Source: Lithobates sylvaticus
Lineage: Eukaryota; Chordata; Amphibia; Anura; Ranidae
Assembly: GCA_028564925.1 (NCBI GenBank)
Contig: CM053032.1
Span: 115,645,490-115,709,489, forward strand
DNA: 64,000 nucleotides
Direction of reading: 5' to 3'
In this document: in pieces, positions 56,801 to 64,000 of the stretch
How the letters are laid out: each line of letters starts with the position of its first letter
Numbering within the stretch: position 1 is the stretch's first letter
The notes under the pieces: model-generated
Told to the model about the DNA's origin: nothing
Seen by the model: only the letters and a program-made list of their open reading frames with translations
Databases searched by the model: none
Position numbers and translations under genes: made by a program

Positions 56801-58690
56801 GATGGGAATGTGCAGATAGGCATCCTTCAAATCTATCAATGCCATGAAGCAGTTCGGGGGAAGAAGTGCCTTCACCGAGTAAATTGAGTCCATTCAAAAA
56901 CCTCTTGTAGGTAACAGTCAGAGGCTTCAGGTTCAGGATAAGCCTGAACTTTCCCGATGGTTTGCGGACCACAAAGATGTGGGGATAGAAGCCCCTGCCA
57001 GCCTCTTCTGCTGGGACTCGTACTACCACCTCCTGTTCCTCCAACTCCTGTAGGGAGGAAAAAAAGAGCTGAAGTCTTTTCTACACATTTTGGCAGCCCG
57101 CTGACCAGAAGTCTGAGTGGTGGGGGCTTTTAAAACTCCAACCTGTAGCCTCTTCTTTTGATCCCCAAAACAAACTGGTTGAAGGTGATCATCTCCCAAT
57201 GTGCCCTTCTGCCCCCAAACTTTCTTCTGGGGTTCAGTTTTTGGGGGTTCAAACTTCCTCCGAGGGCGAGACTTTCTTTTGGCTTCTGCAAATTTCCTTT
57301 TATTAGGAAAGGCCTTCTTATCGGCCCTCCGATCCAAGATAGCCTCCAAGCCAGGACCAAACAACAAGTCCCCTGTGAGAGGGATTCCACGGAGTTTGAC
57401 CTTAGACGCGATATCTTCCTGCCACGTTTTAAGCCGTAAGGCCCGCCTTGCTGAATTTCGATAAGGCTGCAGATCTTGCATGGGAAAAGAAGAAAGGATT
57501 CTTTAGGAGTTCCAGCTTCGATGTGCGCTTCAATTTGCGTCAACCAATATTCCATGCCACCACTGTGGACGCCATGGCGGGCATGAGGTTACCCAGGGAA
57601 GAATCCCAGGATTTTTTCAAGAGCGAGTCCATCCTCTTGTCCATGGGATCTGGGAGCGCCCCCATGTCCTCAAAGGCCAGGTTGGTATGCCTGGAGACCT
57701 GTGAGAAGGCTGCGTCTAGTTTAGGAGATTTATTCCATACTAGCGCCTCCACTTCTGCAAAGGGAAACCTTCTTTTCAAAGTTCTTGAGAAGAACTGTTT
57801 CCTTTCAGGGTCTTGCCACTCCTTAATGGCATCGACCAAGACATCGTGGACCGGAAACACTCTTTTTATGTTTTCCCTAGGCCCCTATACATACGGTTGT
57901 GGAGCGACAGCTTTTTCCTTTCCTCCTGGATTCCCAAAATGGTATGGATAGCTCCTCAATTTCTTCTCTGGAGCCTCCTGAATTCTCTCCACTCCCTGAG
58001 GGAGCATCCATTAAGCTTGGTGCAATACTCTGTTGTGCTGGTGGAGGGCTAACCTGAGTGTGTGGCAACTGAAAAACTAGAGAAAGACGTCTTAAAAAAC
58101 TGCACAGTGCTAGAAAGTTCCTTGACGGACGATGCTAGATCCGTACATTGCTCTGCTGACTGCTCTCTCACTAGCCCCTCTATGCACTCCCTACAGAGTG
58201 CCTTGGACCAAAATTCCCCCATAGTCGCTCTGCATGAAGGACATTTTTTCTTGGAATTGTGTGGCGACTTGGTTTTATCCGCAGACTTGCTCTGAAAAAC
58301 AGATGCAAAAAAAGAGCAATCAGACCCCCACCAACCACAAGCACTACACACAGAGGGCCACCAGGGGTGCTTTTACCAGGAACAACCATCACCAGGGTCC
58401 TAGTTACATCCCTTCCTCCCCACCACCAAGGGAGACAAAACACCTGAGGAGCTTACAGGAAAATAGTAAGGGAACACCACCCCAGGGTTCCTCTTACCTT
58501 TGAGTGGCTGGTGCAGGCATCTCCAGGAGCAGTTTGTGAAGCCTCCGCTTCCGACATCTCCCGCTGAGGATTGGTGGTCTCCTTGCCTTCGTATGCTGTC
58601 CCCACAGCAGAAAAAGAGGCAGCACCAGCCCAATGCACAGTCCGCTTTTTTCATCCAATATACCTAGAAGGCATCCCCCAGGCTCCATAG
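53853..58690 (-). mobile_element. DIRS-type retroelement fossil with tyrosine recombinase
   Basis: Broken, on the minus strand, family DIRS1-like. Parts in order: a Gag-like region (about 58450-57050, with FPVHDVLVDAIKEWQDPERK and GIPLTGDLLFGPGLEAIL); reverse transcriptase (about 57045-56500, including FRLILNLKPL, FMALIDLKDAYLHIPI and VVAYLDDLLRFA); RNase H (about 56150-55900, with TTDASGTGWGAHL and RSDNSAVAYVNMQGG); and tyrosine recombinase (about 55340-54200, with WKRFNSWC and HSTRAMATSQAEWAGAS). An inverted pair around GGTAAC/GTTATCGG with ACAGCACCATAGAG lies near 53870 and 54140, as expected from inverted terminal repeats. DIRS elements use a recombinase in place of an integrase. It carries roughly ten or more breaks, so it is old. 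The right boundary is approximate. Confidence 0.88.
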
Positions 58691-58996
58691 ACATCCCACT
58701 CTCAAATACCTTATTAATCATAGATACCACCCCAGACCGGAAGCGATGGATAGCCCCATCTCTTTCTTTGATATGGAGTACCGTGGATGTAAGGGTTTGT
58801 TTCTGTGTGGTTCTCGCTAGGAGACTCCCTGGCTTATTGCCATGTTCGTAGAATAACTTCTGTGACAGGAGTTGCCTTTTAAAGAGCTCCTCACAAAGGA
58901 GCGCTCTAGTGTCAGCTAAATCTATCGCCACCTTCCTTGCTAGTGAGCATTTATGCTGCACTTCCAGAGAGGCTATTTTGGCAGATAAGCCTATAA
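58690..58996 (-). pseudogene. L1-D ORF2 linker, inverted 5' piece
   Basis: The minus strand reads MVWSFIGLSAKIASLEVQHK, then SLARKVAIDLADTRALLCEE and KLFYEHGNKPGSLLARTTQK, the linker between endonuclease and RT in L1. It abuts, head to head at about 58996, a plus-strand piece of L1 RT. That order (inverted upstream piece, then forward downstream piece) is the signature of twin priming. Confidence 0.85.
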
Positions 58997-59398
58997 ATGA
59001 CCAAACCAAGGCTGTCGCTACCTAATTTAATAAAAGAACTTAAACAATACGGTGAGCTCTCAAACTTTAAGATTAATCCCATAAAAACGATAATATTGAA
59101 CATGGGCTTAGATAAAAAAAGAAGCAAGCCTATTGCAACAAGAACTCCCCTTCACATGGGAAAGAAAAGAAATAAACATACCTAGGAGTGAAATTAACCC
59201 CCACCATAGACAATTTATATCAAGCCAATTATATTTCACTACTCAATGAAATTAAAACGGAGATAAAAAAAAAAAGAAAAGAGATGGTTAGGTAGAATAA
59301 ATATATTAAAAATGGTGATGTTACCGAAGATAACATATAAATTTCAGAAATACCATCAAGTTTCTTTAAAGTAATAAAAACAATCCTGAAATACGTAT
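58997..59398 (+). pseudogene. L1-D ORF2 RT, forward 3' piece
   Basis: Plus strand: TKPRLSLPNLIKELKQYGEL, SNFKINPIKTIILNMGL, then across frame changes EINYLGVKLTPTIDN, LYQANYISLLNEIKTEI and a region like RINILKMVMLPKITYKF, the L1 RT thumb. It starts just after the catalytic FADD block and is cut at 59398 by hAT-like sequence. Confidence 0.85.
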
Positions 59399-59399
59399 G

Positions 59400-59700
59400 G
59401 GCAGCCACTGGTGCGGTGAAAAAAAACCAAGCTCCCCAGAACCTGTTCTGCCGCAGAGTTCGTACAGAGCAGCCTATCAAGCATGTAGAAGGTTGAGTTC
59501 CATCGCATCGGGCAATCTGACCGGCAGACTGTCGCCGCTGAATGTCAGCAAGGCGAGCCATGGCCGTGTAAGATCTTCTGAAATGGGCCAAGATTTTCCT
59601 TGCCTGCCGCAAGATGTCCTGGACCCCAGGGTATTTGACAACGAATCGCTGCACGACCAAGTTTAAGACGTGTGCCATGCATGGCACATGTGTAATTTTG
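59400..59700 (-). pseudogene. hAT transposase fragment
   Basis: The minus strand reads HVPCMAHVLNLVVQRFVVKY, then GVQDILRQARKILAHFRRSY, TAMARLADIQRR and a decayed stretch where DVPTRWNST is usual. C-x2-H-x-LNL-x-V is the RNase H-fold region of hAT (BED-type) transposases. It covers about 100 residues of a protein usually over 600 long. Later frames run into the L1-D sequence and are not native. Confidence 0.8.
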
Positions 59701-59712
59701 CCCTGTTTCTGC

Positions 59713-59922
59713 CTTGTGTCCTGGGAACTGTGTTTCCCAAGACACAACTGGGCATCTTCGGATATGAGTGGGGCAGCTCCGGCTATCTCGTCCCGGAAAG
59801 GGTGCAGATACCTGTATTATACAGGTATCTGCACCCCCCTGAAAGGTGCCAATTGTGGCACCGGAGGGGGGGGAGGAATCCGATAAGCGGAAGTTCCACT
59901 TTAGGGTGGAGCTCCGCTTTAA
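59713..59922. mobile_element. K MITE, right part
   Basis: Matches 63165-63367: GTCCTGGGAACTGTGTTTCC, the perfect hairpin around GATACCTGTATTATACAGGTATC, and the end GGTGGAGCTCCGCTTTAA. The left half is absent. Confidence 0.85.
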
Positions 59923-60637
59923 GGTTCTCTTACCATTGCTGTCACTAGTTGACACTTGATGCACAGTATATATTCTATATTTGAAAGTATTTTATTATAT
60001 TTAGTATATTATCAGTGTATTTCACCTCTATATACAGTACACCTATACCAGTCCTTAAAATGACTTTTGTGGACCCAATAGTAACTAGCTAGTGTATTAC
60101 AGACTATCCCTGCTCCAAACGCCAACCTTTCCCTACACTGAAAAATGACAGCTGCACAATCGCTGAGCACTGCACTATAATATGCTTTCTATACTTGAAA
60201 GAAAGTATATTATCAGTGTATTTCACCTCTATATACTGTACACCTATACCAGTCCTTAAAAGGACTTTTGTGGACCTAATAGTAATAGCTAGTGATTAGA
60301 CTGACTGTCCCTGCTCCACACAGCGTCCTTTCCCTACACTGACAAAAGACAGAATGTAAAATGGCCGCCATATCAGGTCTATTTATAAGGTAGGGGGTAT
60401 GTCCATGTGCTGAAATGTCTCAATTGGCTGTCCTGTACCCCATGATGGATGTGTCATGGATCAAAGTTCTTCACAATGTAAACTAATATGGCCGCCGCGA
60501 ACAGCACCATAAGTCCGCTGGTTTGGCAAATCGCGAACAAGCAAAGTTCGCCGCGAACCTCAAGGCCATCTCTAATTCAGAGTAATATCACCATACAGGG
60601 TGACAGCAGGCAAAGAAAAAAACAGAACTACATTACA

Positions 60638-61013
60638 GATAGGTGAAGGGGGATAGAAAAAAGGGATTATAACGGTACTTTATAAGAAAGAGAACACTCG
60701 TGATTTTTTGTAAAAAATATACAAATACATTTATTTTATAAAGAACATACACAAATGACACACAGTTAAAATAAGTTTGTCAGTCAGTGTGAAGCCCGTT
60801 GAAAAAGGGGAAAAGGAGGCTTCAACAGTGGCTGAGACAACATATACAATCTAAAGTTCTTGAGATTGAATTGAAGATCTATACAGTTGTATAGATCGGG
60901 GGTACAGTTTTGGTTTTCAGATGTGGATGACCAACATGTTTCGCCAAGCATTGGCTTCTTCAGGGTCACTGAGACAGTCTGTACCCAGATAGATAGGTCT
61001 ATTAAATACAGAG
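60638..61013 (-). repeat. P5 left inverted arm
   Basis: Reverse complement of 61677-62045 with few differences. Examples are GATAGGTGAAGGGGGATAG at the outer edge, CTTGAGATTGAATTGAAGAT and ACAGTCTGTACCCAGATAGA at the inner edge. Confidence 0.92.
60923..60975 (-). ncRNA. hammerhead-ribozyme-like motif, P5 left arm
   Basis: Minus strand: GTGACC, CTGAAGA, A, GCCAATGCTTGGC hairpin, GAAAC, ACATGT, T, then GGTCATCC. CTGAAGA fits the CUGANGA core exactly, and one extra A sits before a perfect 5-bp stem II. Confidence 0.5.
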
Positions 61014-61676
61014 AAGACAGTATTAAAATGTATGCAAAAGAGTATAATGCCACAATTAGAGCAGTGTTTACATTGCATGTCATAAGTTGCTCATCCCCCA
61101 GACCGCCAACAAACTCTCCTGGAAGAGCAAATTCATAGAGCGATACATACCGTTGGGCCACAACTATATCCAAATCTAAACCAACAAAAGTAGTCAAGTA
61201 TAGATGTTCCAACGCGAGGGGCTGTAGGGGGCGTATATAAAACCTGGTGAAAGACGGTAGGTGGTGTCATCATAAATGTTCAGCAGGCTTCAAATTTATT
61301 TGAATGCCATAAATGGCTATCATAGAAAAGCACTTACCAAAACGAAGTAAATCATAAACATAGGGGGCGCCAGAGTGTGAAGTAAAGACAAATGTAGAGT
61401 CTGGATAGAAAGGTATATATATGCTGTAGCAAAAGATGGAAAAAGAAAGCATTAGAAAAGGCTTCAAAAAGCCAGACAAATGGTGACCGATTCCGGGTAT
61501 AATGGCTGCTGACTTACCAAAAGAAAGCAAAAATGCTGATAACCAGGGCTAAAAAGCCGTGGGAAATTTGAAGTTGGTATCCGGATTTGAGAAAGCCAGT
61601 CCATAAACAGGTATAGGAAGGCTGCTGTATAAAGGACATTTGCAGAATAGACCTAGATAATAGACAATAATAATAA
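61014..61676. other. P5 loop, no gene seen
   Basis: Non-coding. Open frames are short and show no RT or GIY-YIG motif. CGTATATAAAACC near 61231 is a possible TATA-like site only. Confidence 0.5.
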
Positions 61677-62045
61677 TAGACCTATCTATCTGGGTACAGA
61701 CTGTCTCGGTGACCCTGAAGAAAGCCAATGCTTGGCGAAACATGTTGGTCATCCACATCTGAAAACAAAACTGTACCCCCGATCTATACAACTGTATAGA
61801 TCTTCAATTCAATCTCAAGAACTTTAGATTGTATATGTTGTCTCAGCCACTGATGAAGCCTCCTTTTCCCCTTTTTCAACGGGCTTCACACTGACTGACA
61901 AACTTATTTTAACTGTGTGTTATTTGTGTATGTTCTTTATAAAATAAATGTATTTGTATATTTTTTACAAAAAATCACGAGTGTTCTCCTTCTTATAAAG
62001 TACCGTTATAATCCCCTTTTTCTATCCCCCTTCACCTATCTATCA
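61677..62045 (+). repeat. P5 right inverted arm
   Basis: Inverted partner of 60638-61013. Confidence 0.92.
61707..61757 (+). ncRNA. hammerhead-ribozyme-like motif, P5 right arm
   Basis: GGTGACC pairs with GGTCATCC (stem I, 5 bp firm). CTGAAGA at 61715-61721 matches the core. AA, then a GCCAA-TGC-TTGGC stem II, GAAAC, ACATGT and T at the predicted cleavage position. The two extra A residues before stem II depart from the consensus. Confidence 0.5.
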
Positions 62046-62117
62046 TTCAAAACTGGGATGAGGTACATTTAAGAGTCAGTATTCCAGGCCTCCCTACCTA
62101 CACAGAACTACATTACA

Positions 62118-62534
62118 AGTAGCCCAGGTATAAAAGAGAAAGAAATACTAACCATATAAACTTTCAGCTTCATAATAAAGTTTCATAATCGTCAGAGAAC
62201 ATAGAAACGAGCCATGCTGTCCAAGTTTTATGGAAGCGCTCCATAGCATCAGTAGCAATGGCCAGAGATTCCACAATATTAAAGTGCATTTACTTTATGT
62301 ATCCAGTCTTTGACCATCGGGGAATAACTGGACTTCCAATGGATGGGGAAGTATTGCTTTAGCTGAGTTTAGCAAATGTTTCACAATGGGTCATTTGTAT
62401 TTATGTACTGGGAGTGGAGTGATTTGCAAGAGACAGCAATCGGGCATCAACTGTATCGATGTTTCAGTGATTTTTATATACAAATCTTGCACCATGGAGT
62501 TCAACACTAGGAAAGAATCTCAGCCATATTTTAC
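62118..62534. other. unassigned flank
   Basis: AT-rich, no certain element. Together with 60574-60621 it flanks the P5 insertion site and reads continuously across it. Confidence 0.35.
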
Positions 62535-62902
62535 ACAAAATCAGAGCAACGAACATGCCAGAATAGAGGGGAAAATGGTCAAAACCCAAATTTGTCTTTC
62601 TACAGGAAACACATTTTACAAAGGCGTTTCATGTCACTAACCCACCTTCTAAAACCAGGAGTATCCATTTTGGTGAGCAGGGAGGCTCCATTTGTCTTAA
62701 TCCCACAACTAGCAGACCCAGAAGATAGATATATTTTCCTTCAAAGCACGTTCACAGGCTGACCTGCAACATCAGCCAGTGTCTACTTCACAAACACATC
62801 ACATAATTCCTTCTGCCAGCACACAGCACGGAAGACTTTAACATACCATTGAACCCACTTCAGGATTAGTCCATGTGGAAAACCTGTGTGGCATACAAAA
62901 GC
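62535..62902 (+). pseudogene. L1-E ORF2 endonuclease, first piece
   Basis: Across frames: STGNTFYKGVSC next to the QETHFTK block, then ILVSREAPFVLIPQLADPED, RYIFLQSTFTG and, near 62835, DFNIPLNPLQD (the GDFN block). This is the first half of an L1 endonuclease. It is interrupted at 62903 by MITE K. Confidence 0.78.
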
Positions 62903-63367
62903 TTAAAGAGGAGGTCCACCTGAAATTTTTTTTTTTTTTAAAGTCAGCAGCTACAAATACTGCAGCTGCTGACTTAATAGACACTTACCTGTTCCAGCGA
63001 CTTACCAGGTTCCAGCGATGTCGGCAGAAGCTGACGAGCGATCGCTCATCTCTCGGCTGCCCCCACCGCCATCCTCTGTCAGGGAATCAGGAAGTGAAGC
63101 TTGCGGCTTCACTGCCTGGTTCCCTACTGCGCATGCGCGAGTCGCGCTGCGCATTGTTATTGGTCCCCGTTGTGTCCTGGGAACTGTGTTTCCCAAGACA
63201 CAACGGGGCATCTTCGGATATGAGCGGGGCAGCTCCGGCTAACTCGTCCCGGAAAGGGTGCAGATACCTGTATTATACAGGTATCTGCACCCCCCTGAAA
63301 GGTGCCAATCCGAAAGGGAGGAATCCGATAAGCGGAAGTTCCACTTTAGGGTGGAGCTCCGCTTTAA
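62903..63367. mobile_element. K MITE, full copy with TTAA ends
   Basis: Ends TTAAAGAGGAGGTCCACC and GGTGGAGCTCCGCTTTAA, inverted copies with two mismatches in 18. The interior has CAGCAGCTACAAATACTGCAGCTGCTG and the GATACCTGTATTATACAGGTATC hairpin. The TTAA ends could be a piggyBac- or Kolobok-type duplication. 465 bp, non-coding. Confidence 0.85.
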
Positions 63368-63413
63368 GGTGCTCTTACCATTGCTGTCACTAGTTGACAC
63401 TTGATGCACAGTA

Positions 63414-63660
63414 TATCACTCTGGAAAAGATTACATTTTTTACTCGCCCCACCACGACAACTATACCTTGATTACTTTTTCACTATAAAGAGGGACCTCC
63501 CTGCTCTACATGTTGGAGGCCTCGGGATCCAATCTATTTCCATCTCACCAACCTGTTTTACCAGCAACCAATTGCAATTGGAAACTAAGCCCTCCTTTTT
63601 CACAGACCCAGCCATTCAAACATTTTACTGATGCAAATATTACATACTTTGTCCACAACC
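63414..63660 (+). pseudogene. L1-E ORF2 endonuclease, second piece
   Basis: GKDYIFYSPHHDNYT in one frame, then LDYFFTIKRDLPALHVGGLG and IQSISIS in another (near the SDH block), then a stretch in a third. This is the end of an L1 endonuclease. Together with the first piece it shows about 40-50 codons lost around the MITE. Confidence 0.75.
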
Positions 63661-63676
63661 CTGTGATAGCCCCTCT

Positions 63677-63946
63677 GTGTGGCACATAAATGTGTCCTCT
63701 GAGGTGAATCTATCAAATGGGGTTCTTCGCATAGGAAAGAGAGAAAGTAAGATTGCCGATTTGTCAAACACAACTGCACAAGTAGAATTGCAAAGTAAAA
63801 TGTTCCTTAGGCACCTAAACAGCGGCCAAGCTGTTATAAGCATGCAAATCCCTACAACAAATGTTGGTGCTAAAAAACAAATTGCATCCTTTTTAAAAGG
63901 GGGATTTAAAGGTCTAATGGAAACAGGTAACTCCATCCCCGAATAG
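63677..63946 (+). other. unrecognised open frame, 89 residues
   Basis: Frame from MWHINVSSEVNLSNGVLRIG to LKGGFKGLMETGNSIPE. I do not recognise it. The composition is protein-like, not repeat-like: mixed hydrophobic and charged residues, no simple periodicity, with segments such as KIADLSNTTAQVELQSKMFL that could form a helix. It follows the L1-E scrap and ends 54 bases before the window edge. No splice site could be supported with confidence. It may be a transposon gene fragment or an exon. Confidence 0.3.
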
Positions 63947-64000
63947 AGTGTGGCTCACCAAAATTAGAGGGATCAGCACTATGGAGGAGATTATTTCTTC

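Larger units (their letters stand above)
59399..60573 (-). mobile_element. hAT element relic
   Basis: The right end AGAGATGGCCTTGAGGTTCG (minus strand) resembles hAT starts with a TAGAGATG lead and GTTCGC repeats. The left part encodes transposase text. Between them lie a K-type MITE end (59713-59922), AT-rich sequence and a tandem duplication (60012-60140 and 60197-60330, with TATTATCAGTGTATTTCACC). The left terminus is missing. Confidence 0.65.
60638..62101 (+). mobile_element. P5: non-coding PLE-type inverted unit
   Basis: Flanked by the 16-bp perfect duplication ACAGAACTACATTACA (60622-60637 and 62102-62117). Arms at about 60638-61013 and 61677-62045 are inverted copies. The loop of about 660 bp is non-coding, and a tail of about 55 bp follows the right arm. 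Each arm carries a hammerhead-like motif. It looks like a complete non-autonomous unit of 1.46 kb. Confidence 0.85.

Overview
The window looks like intergenic or intronic DNA from a large, repeat-rich amphibian genome, most probably a frog. That guess rests on the mix of element families: several L1-clade LINEs, Penelope-like elements (PLEs) with inverted terminal arms, a DIRS-type retroelement, Tc1-like and piggyBac-like transposons, L2/CR1 scraps, a tRNA-derived SINE and many MITEs. I recognise no host protein-coding exon and no canonical tRNA or rRNA gene. Almost every protein-like reading frame is a decayed transposon gene; the rest are artefacts of tandem repeats.

Layout. 1-175 is a minisatellite edge. 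328-3692 is a PLE relic (P1). About 4345-40670 is one old L1 copy (L1-A) forced apart by about 30 kb of later insertions: TTAA-target MITEs, a palindromic PLE-like unit (P2), a PLE with readable reverse transcriptase and GIY-YIG nuclease (P3), and a second L1 (L1-B, 25675-39722). L1-B itself holds two TA-flanked palindromic MITEs, a third and nearly full-length L1 (L1-C, 30790-36969) and another TTAA MITE. Target-site duplications and sequence matches to uninterrupted copies order these events. 40.7-48.3 kb holds LINE and DIRS scraps, two Tc1-like relics, and a region built from the TTAA family that contains a decayed piggyBac transposase gene. 48.7-53.6 kb holds a retroposed copy, a non-coding PLE-type inverted unit (P4), two more TTAA elements and the SINE. 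53.85-58.7 kb is a broken DIRS fossil. 58.7-64 kb holds a twin-primed L1 piece, a hAT relic, a non-coding PLE-type unit (P5) with a clear 16-bp target duplication, another L1 endonuclease piece and one unassigned reading frame.

Two themes deserve attention. First, five PLE-type units share one plan: long arms in inverted orientation, a body that may or may not code, and a one-sided tail. Three carry, in each arm, a small hammerhead-ribozyme-like motif at the same place. Second, one TTAA-target MITE family recurs about ten times, and one copy has grown a 1.3-kb, 20-bp satellite from a short internal motif still seen unexpanded in its relatives. All identifications were made by eye from the sequence; no database search was run.
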